Shown piece by piece: positions 59,628 to 64,000 of a stretch of 64,000 nucleotides of DNA. A program made the position numbers and the translations under genes. The stretch's first letter is position 1. Each line of letters opens with the position of its first letter. The notes under the pieces are model-generated. The model was not told the origin of the DNA. It ran no database searches and saw nothing but the letters and a program-made list of their open reading frames with translations. This DNA is from Rhodococcoides fascians A44A (GTDB taxonomy: Bacteria; Actinomycetota; Actinomycetes; Mycobacteriales; Mycobacteriaceae): positions 1,332,592 through 1,396,591 of the forward strand of contig NZ_JMEX01000005.1 of NCBI RefSeq assembly GCF_000760735.1, given 5' to 3'.

Positions 59628-60686
59628 GTGTCGGGTACAGCAATTTTTCGTTCCATAGGGCGGCCGTGGATCGTCGCGGCCACCAAGTCGACGATTGCAG
59701 CGATGGCCGCGTGGTGGTTGGCCGATCGCGTCATCGGTAGTCCGCAGAGCTTCCTCGCGCCGTACACCGCGCTGTTCATGATCGGTGTGACCGTGCGTGC
59801 GAGTGGGACTGCGGCCCTTCGTCAAGTCGCCGTCGTCACCGTCGGCGTCGCGATTGCAGCCATAGCGGGCAGCGTAGCGCCGGTGGTGCCGGCTCTGGCT
59901 GCGGCGGTTGCCGTCGGGACGGTCGTCGGCAGAATGAAAGTGTTTGCGCCGGATGGTATGTGGGTGGCCATCACCGCGCTCCTGGTGCTGCTGTACGGAA
60001 CTGCGACCGACGAGGTGATGGTGCTCTACCGCATCGGTGACGTCGCGCTCGGTGCCGTGGTCGGGCTTGCTGTCAACGCCGTCGTGGTGCCCCCCGAATT
60101 CCTCTCCGAGGCACGTGACCTCATCGTCGTACGATCCAGAGGCCAGGCCGAGCTGCTGCGTAACCTGGCCCGCGCGGTGCGGGACGGGACTCAGGCGCAT
60201 CGGGAACGTCGGACCGAGCTGTGGGAGTTGTTCAAAGCCTCCGGTGTCACGGCGGCGCTCGATCGGGGCAGAGACAGCTTGCGGGGCAATGTGCGACGCC
60301 GTGCGTGGAGCCGAGTCGGCGGCGATCGTATCTATCGGCCCGCGGCGAGCACACTCGACCGAACGCTGATTTCGCTGGCAGCCGTGGTTGTCGGAGTGGA
60401 AGGGCTGTCCAGCAGGTCCGAGGACTCGAGTGACGGACTGCGAGACGATGTCGCGGACCTACTCGACACCGTCGCCGACGCGTTGGACGAACTGGGCCAC
60501 GACCCCGCGCGTCACCACAGTCCTTACTCGCGCATGCTCGGCAAACACCTGCCGGAAGCCATGCGATTGAGCGAAGTTGTGCACGAGGGACTTTCCGAGG
60601 CAGGCGCCGACGCGGCCGCAATATCCACCATCGTCGTCGCCGTGGACGCCATCGACGCCACGCTGTATCGACTCGGTGAGCAGTGA
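59628..60686 (+). CDS. FUSC/aromatic-acid-exporter-type membrane protein
   Basis: 352 aa. Five to six N-terminal helices (IVAATKSTIAAMAAWWLADR, SFLAPYTALFMIGVTVRASG, QVAVVTVGVAIAAIAGSVAP, ITALLVLLYGT) followed by a long helical cytosolic part. This is the layout of FUSC/YccC-type aromatic acid exporter family proteins. Position between an FCD regulator and pobA agrees with handling of aromatic acids. GTG 59628 is the start. Confidence 0.8.
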   Translation: MSGTAIFRSIGRPWIVAATKSTIAAMAAWWLADRVIGSPQSFLAPYTALFMIGVTVRASGTAALRQVAVVTVGVAIAAIAGSVAPVVPALAAAVAVGTVVGRMKVFAPDGMWVAITALLVLLYGTATDEVMVLYRIGDVALGAVVGLAVNAVVVPPEFLSEARDLIVVRSRGQAELLRNLARAVRDGTQAHRERRTELWELFKASGVTAALDRGRDSLRGNVRRRAWSRVGGDRIYRPAASTLDRTLISLAAVVVGVEGLSSRSEDSSDGLRDDVADLLDTVADALDELGHDPARHHSPYSRMLGKHLPEAMRLSEVVHEGLSEAGADAAAISTIVVAVDAIDATLYRLGEQ

Positions 60687-60731
60687 GGGGGCTACTTGTT
60701 GCGGTGCCGAGCACGTTGTCTACTGAACGGT

Positions 60732-61907
60732 ATGCGTACGGAGGTAGCCATCATCGGCGCAGGCCCGGCCGGTCTGCTCTTGTCTCACTTGCTCGCCGAG
60801 CAGGGCGTCGAGTCCGTTATCGTCGAGACGCGGAGCCAGGAATACGTGCTCTCGCGTATCCGCGCCGGAATTCTCGAGCACTCGACGGTTCAGCTGCTCG
60901 ACGACATCGGCCTCGGCGCTCGCTTGCACGCCGAAGGGCAGGAACATCGGGGCATCTATCTTCAGTGGCCGGAGGAGCGTCACCACATCGACTTCACCGA
61001 TCTCGTGGGCCGTAGCGTCTGGGTGTACGGCCAGACCGAGGTGACGAAAGATCTGGTCGCGGCCCGCGAAGCAGCGGGTCAGCAGATCTACTACGAGATG
61101 TCCGACACTGCACTGCACGACATCGAATCCGACTCTCCCTACGTCACGTTCACCGATGCTTCCGGCGCGGAGGTGCGCGTCGACGCCGCAGTGATCGCCG
61201 GATGCGACGGGTCGTTCGGCCCGAGTAGGGCGACGATGCCGGGCCGGGTTCGGCAGACCTGGGAACGGACGTATCCGTACTCGTGGCTCGGCGTCCTGGC
61301 CGACGTCGCCCCGTCGACCGACGAACTGATCTACGCCTGGCACCAGGACGGATTTGCGATGCACTCGATGCGCTCGGACACCGTCAGCCGGTTGTACCTG
61401 CAGGTTCCCAATGGAACCGATGTGAACACCTGGTCCGACGATCGGATATGGGATTCGTTGGCCGCCAGGCTCGGCCACGGCCAGAACGGGTGGGAGCTGA
61501 CGCCGGGCCCGATCACGGAGAAGAGCGTGCTGCCGATGCGCAGCTACGTTCAGACCCCGATGCGGCACGGCAACCTCTTCCTCGCCGGCGATGCGGCGCA
61601 CATCGTCCCACCGACCGGTGCCAAAGGCCTCAACCTTGCCGTCGCCGACGTCGCACTGCTCGCACCGGCCCTCGTGGCACTGGTGCGTAGGAACAACGAA
61701 GAGGCAGCAGCGGAGTACAGCGACAACGCTTTACGCAGAGTCTGGCGCTGCACCCACTTTTCGTGGTGGATGACGACGATGCTGCACACCAGCGCAGATC
61801 CGTTCGACGCTCAACTTCAGCTGTCCCAGCTGCGCTGGGTGGCGTCGAGCGAAGCAGGCGCCACCGGCCTGGCGGAGAACTACGCCGGACTGCCCATCGG
61901 GTTCTGA
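60732..61907 (+). CDS. pobA: 4-Hydroxybenzoate 3-monooxygenase
   Basis: 391-aa flavoprotein hydroxylase (class A) turning 4-hydroxybenzoate into protocatechuate with NAD(P)H and oxygen. FAD motif VAIIGAGPAGLLLSHLLAEQ, the DG motif in VIAGCDGSFGPSRATMPG and the second FAD motif LAGDAAHIVPPTGAKGLNLA are all intact; RAGILEHSTVQLLDDIGLG is PobA-like. Full length for the family. No protocatechuate ring-cleavage genes follow in this window. Confidence 0.95.
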   Translation: MRTEVAIIGAGPAGLLLSHLLAEQGVESVIVETRSQEYVLSRIRAGILEHSTVQLLDDIGLGARLHAEGQEHRGIYLQWPEERHHIDFTDLVGRSVWVYGQTEVTKDLVAAREAAGQQIYYEMSDTALHDIESDSPYVTFTDASGAEVRVDAAVIAGCDGSFGPSRATMPGRVRQTWERTYPYSWLGVLADVAPSTDELIYAWHQDGFAMHSMRSDTVSRLYLQVPNGTDVNTWSDDRIWDSLAARLGHGQNGWELTPGPITEKSVLPMRSYVQTPMRHGNLFLAGDAAHIVPPTGAKGLNLAVADVALLAPALVALVRRNNEEAAAEYSDNALRRVWRCTHFSWWMTTMLHTSADPFDAQLQLSQLRWVASSEAGATGLAENYAGLPIGF

Positions 61908-61965
61908 CGAAGACGTCGACTCGAGTTTCGGCGGTTTCGGCGTAGCTCCGCGGTGAGCACAACAC

Positions 61966-63240
61966 TCAGTTTGTTGTACGGGACTTGCTGAGTCCGAGAG
62001 TAACGAGGAGCACCAGCACTGCGAGGTACGCGAAGTACCATGTACCTAGCCCTTGACTGCTGAACCAGGTGAGCAGGAACGGTGCTGTTCCGCCGAAGAT
62101 CGCAGTTGCCAGGTTGTACGGAGCCCCGACTCCCATGGCCCTCATTCTGCTCGGAAACTGCTCGGTCATGACAGCGGCGAGCACGGAAAACATACACGCC
62201 GTCAACGTCAGCAGCGCGATGTCGACGACGAGGCTTTGCCACCAGACGGTCGTCAGTCCGAGGCTCAGCGGAACGATGGCAACGGCGCCGCCGATCGAGA
62301 ACACGAGGCCGAATACCCTGCGGCCGTAGCGATCGGACATGTGACCGAAAAGCGGTAGCAGCAGCATGAAGACGACAAGAGAGACGGTGTGGACACCGAA
62401 GGTCGTGTCGGCCGCGAGACCTACCGATTTGATCAGGTGCGTGGGCATGTAAGAGACGAAAGTGTAGAAGGCCGTCGCAGATCCGGACATCAACAAGATG
62501 ACGCGGATGGTCTCGCGGGGGTAATCCGACAGCAGTGCGCGTAGGCCGGACCTCGGCGGTGTGGTGCCGTCGCGGACCTCGCTAACCTCGAGGGTTTCTT
62601 CCATGGACGAACGAATCCAGAGGCCGACGAGACCTGCAGCGCCGCCGATGAGGAACGGAATACGCCAACCCCACTCGCTCAGTGCTTCCGCGGAGAGGAC
62701 CTCGGCGAGAACGAACCCGAGCAGCGTGGCGAGAACGATTCCGGCGACGACCGTCGTGTACCACATGCTGGTGAAAAGGCCTCGACGGTGAGGAGGTGCG
62801 ATTTCGTAGAGGTACGCCATAGCGCCGCCGGATTCACCACCTGCCGCGAACCCTTGGGTCATGCGAGCTGCTACGAGGAGGATCGGCGCGAAGACTCCGA
62901 TCGTTTCGTAGGTCGGCGATATGCCGATGATGAACGTGGGCACAGCCATGAGGACGATCGTGAACGTCAACGCTCGCTTGCGTCCGTGCTTGTCCGCATA
63001 GCTCCCGATCAGCCACCCGCCTAGCGGTCGGACGAAGAAGCCGACGGCAAAGACCGCGAAGGTGGACAGTAGTGCGGCCGTCGGATCGCTCGACGGGAAG
63101 AACAAGGGGGAGAAGTACACAGCGAACGTTGCGTAGATGGTGAGGTCGAACCACTCCACCACGTTTCCCACGGCGGCGGCAGCTAGAGGGCGCACGCGGG
63201 TGCGCGGCGGCGCCCCAGTCGTGGGTCGTTGAACTGTCAT
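61966..63240 (-). CDS. MFS transporter, metabolite:H+ symporter (MHS) family
   Basis: 424 aa, 12 helices. AAVGNVVEWFDLTIYATFAV is the MHS N-terminal signature with the Trp-Phe-Asp; GSYADKHGRKRALTFTIVLM is motif A and ARMTQGFAAGGESGGAMAYL the helix-5 motif. The family imports dicarboxylates, shikimate, 4-hydroxybenzoate-like acids, proline or betaine. Convergent with pobA, so an aromatic or related acid is plausible. Upstream lies an array of GTAC half-sites toward a TetR gene. Confidence 0.9.
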   Translation of the reverse strand: MTVQRPTTGAPPRTRVRPLAAAAVGNVVEWFDLTIYATFAVYFSPLFFPSSDPTAALLSTFAVFAVGFFVRPLGGWLIGSYADKHGRKRALTFTIVLMAVPTFIIGISPTYETIGVFAPILLVAARMTQGFAAGGESGGAMAYLYEIAPPHRRGLFTSMWYTTVVAGIVLATLLGFVLAEVLSAEALSEWGWRIPFLIGGAAGLVGLWIRSSMEETLEVSEVRDGTTPPRSGLRALLSDYPRETIRVILLMSGSATAFYTFVSYMPTHLIKSVGLAADTTFGVHTVSLVVFMLLLPLFGHMSDRYGRRVFGLVFSIGGAVAIVPLSLGLTTVWWQSLVVDIALLTLTACMFSVLAAVMTEQFPSRMRAMGVGAPYNLATAIFGGTAPFLLTWFSSQGLGTWYFAYLAVLVLLVTLGLSKSRTTN

Positions 63241-63252
63241 GGATAAGCCCTT

Positions 63253-63340
63253 CGGTACGATTGACGAGCGAAAAGTACCGTGACTGTAGCCACATTTTCC
63301 CGGTACCGATACGAGGTACGGAAAATCTCTCGAAAGTACC
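63253..63340. promoter_or_regulatory. GGTAC half-site array upstream of MHS transporter
   Basis: CGGTAC at 63253-63258, GTACCG at 63275-63280, palindrome CGGTACCG at 63301-63308, GGTAC at 63315-63319 and GTACC at 63336-63340. A wider repeat ATTTTCC-N19-GGAAAAT spans 63294-63326. Probably the binding region of the TetR protein downstream. Confidence 0.6.
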
Positions 63341-63443
63341 TATCGGCATACGTCGTCTCGAAACTCGTCGCGGCGGGTGAGGACCGACGAGTGAAATCGG
63401 TTGACCATCAACGTACGTCGACGGTTCGATGCAGGTTGCGAAG

Positions 63444-64000
63444 CTAGCGCGCCCTGCCCTGGTCGTGCGATGAGTCGTTACGGAGGAGGCCGTGGAGTAG
63501 AAGGTCGGCGAGTTCGGAAAAGGCATCTGCGGCCGATAGCCCGGTCCGTTCGAGAAGGACTCCCGACTGAACGGCGTCTATCGCCAGGGCCACGAGTTGT
63601 GCGGCGAACGTTGCATCGGTCGCGCGAAATCGTCGTGATTCGACGCCCTCGTCGATCATTTCCTGTACGCGGGCTGCGGCGCGGTCGGTGTTACGCGCGT
63701 AGATTTCAGCTGTGGGCCGGTAGGCCACCATGTCAGCGTAGAAAGCCCGTGAATTGCGCCGCATCGCCTTGGCGACGCCCGCAAGGTATGTGGTGATGCG
63801 CAACCGAGGGTCCGGTTCCTCGGCCACTGCCGCTTCGATGCCCTCGGCCTCGGTCGCGAAGAAGTGCTTGGTCGCGGCGATGACCAGCTGTTCTTTGGTC
63901 GAAGCGACGCTGTACAGGGTGGCTTTGGAGCATCGGAGACGTTTCGTCAGATCGTCGACTGTGACCGACGTGAATCCCTCGGCAAGGAAGATGTCCTCGA
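63444..64000 (-). CDS. TetR-family regulator, N terminus beyond the window
   Basis: The visible 185 residues start within helix 1-2 and run off the right edge. The HTH is clear: FTSVTVDDLTKRLRCSKATL then YSVASTKEQLVIAATKHFF. The C-terminal part has AFYADMVAYRPTA, EMIDEGVESRRF and ALAIDAVQSGVLLERTG, TetR_C-like. It is upstream of the MHS transporter on the same strand with a GTAC half-site array between. The short start at 63827 is only an internal GTG. Confidence 0.88.
   Translation of the reverse strand, partial: EDIFLAEGFTSVTVDDLTKRLRCSKATLYSVASTKEQLVIAATKHFFATEAEGIEAAVAEEPDPRLRITTYLAGVAKAMRRNSRAFYADMVAYRPTAEIYARNTDRAAARVQEMIDEGVESRRFRATDATFAAQLVALAIDAVQSGVLLERTGLSAADAFSELADLLLHGLLRNDSSHDQGRAR

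Noticed and set aside
1-64000. CRISPR arrays, tRNA/rRNA genes, insertion sequences or phage genes
   Set aside because: No repeat-spacer pattern, cloverleaf with CCA-type ends, transposase or integrase was recognised by reading; a dedicated tRNA and repeat search could still find a small element.

Overview
The window is high-GC, densely coded DNA with GTG/ATG starts, many 1-4 nt stop/start overlaps and two-component, Tat, GntR and LLM-oxidoreductase families typical of Nocardiaceae. I read it as a Rhodococcus-like actinobacterial chromosome; the species cannot be fixed from the sequence alone. I saw no rRNA, tRNA, CRISPR array, transposase or prophage genes.

Layout. 0-5 kb: an aldo/keto reductase, a divergent MarR/RidA pair with two clear operators, and a partner-switching group (SpoIIE phosphatase, RsbW-like kinase, two STAS antagonists) without its sigma factor. 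5.2-11.1 kb: a compact operon for mycosporine-like amino acid (MAA) sunscreens, with mysA, mysB, mysC and mysD in order. It is headed by a HAD-fold protein that has lost its nucleophile and ended by a TauD-type Fe(II)/2-oxoglutarate dioxygenase. An AlkD-like DNA glycosylase follows.

11.9-31.2 kb: an island of seven paralogous flavin-dependent monooxygenases (NtaA/SnaA/DszA type), two MFS transporters and a peptide/opine-type ABC transporter. One of its ATPase genes lies apart, divergent from a GntR/UTRA regulator. Most of the island is one long minus-strand transcription unit starting near 29.5 kb. Two identical-geometry inverted repeats (GGCGTAA-N8-TTACGCC) sit in its promoter region and a degenerate copy lies beside the GntR gene, which suggests one regulon for uptake and oxidation of small S-, N- or C-containing substrates. 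No flavin reductase is present here.

31.2-38.4 kb: a diguanylate cyclase, then a GntR - GlpT-like MFS - phosphonatase-like HAD - FAD oxidoreductase group that looks like aminophosphonate catabolism, then an ArsR/SRPBCC pair. 38.4-45.3 kb: CinA, a two-component system whose kinase has an in-frame amber codon just before the H box, a proline-rich exported protein with OmpR-type direct repeats upstream, and tatABC-like genes beside a Tat-lipoprotein intradiol dioxygenase.

45.4-64 kb: housekeeping and small accessory genes (DHFR-like, SDR, GH43-like, Nudix, two GGDEF proteins, glutaminase-STAS, DapA, DedA, ThiD/PdxK-like, ThiF-like and an acyltransferase-like protein). The end is an aromatic-linked stretch: TIM-barrel isomerase/dehydratase, FCD-GntR, FUSC-type exporter, PobA, MHS transporter and a TetR gene cut by the window edge.
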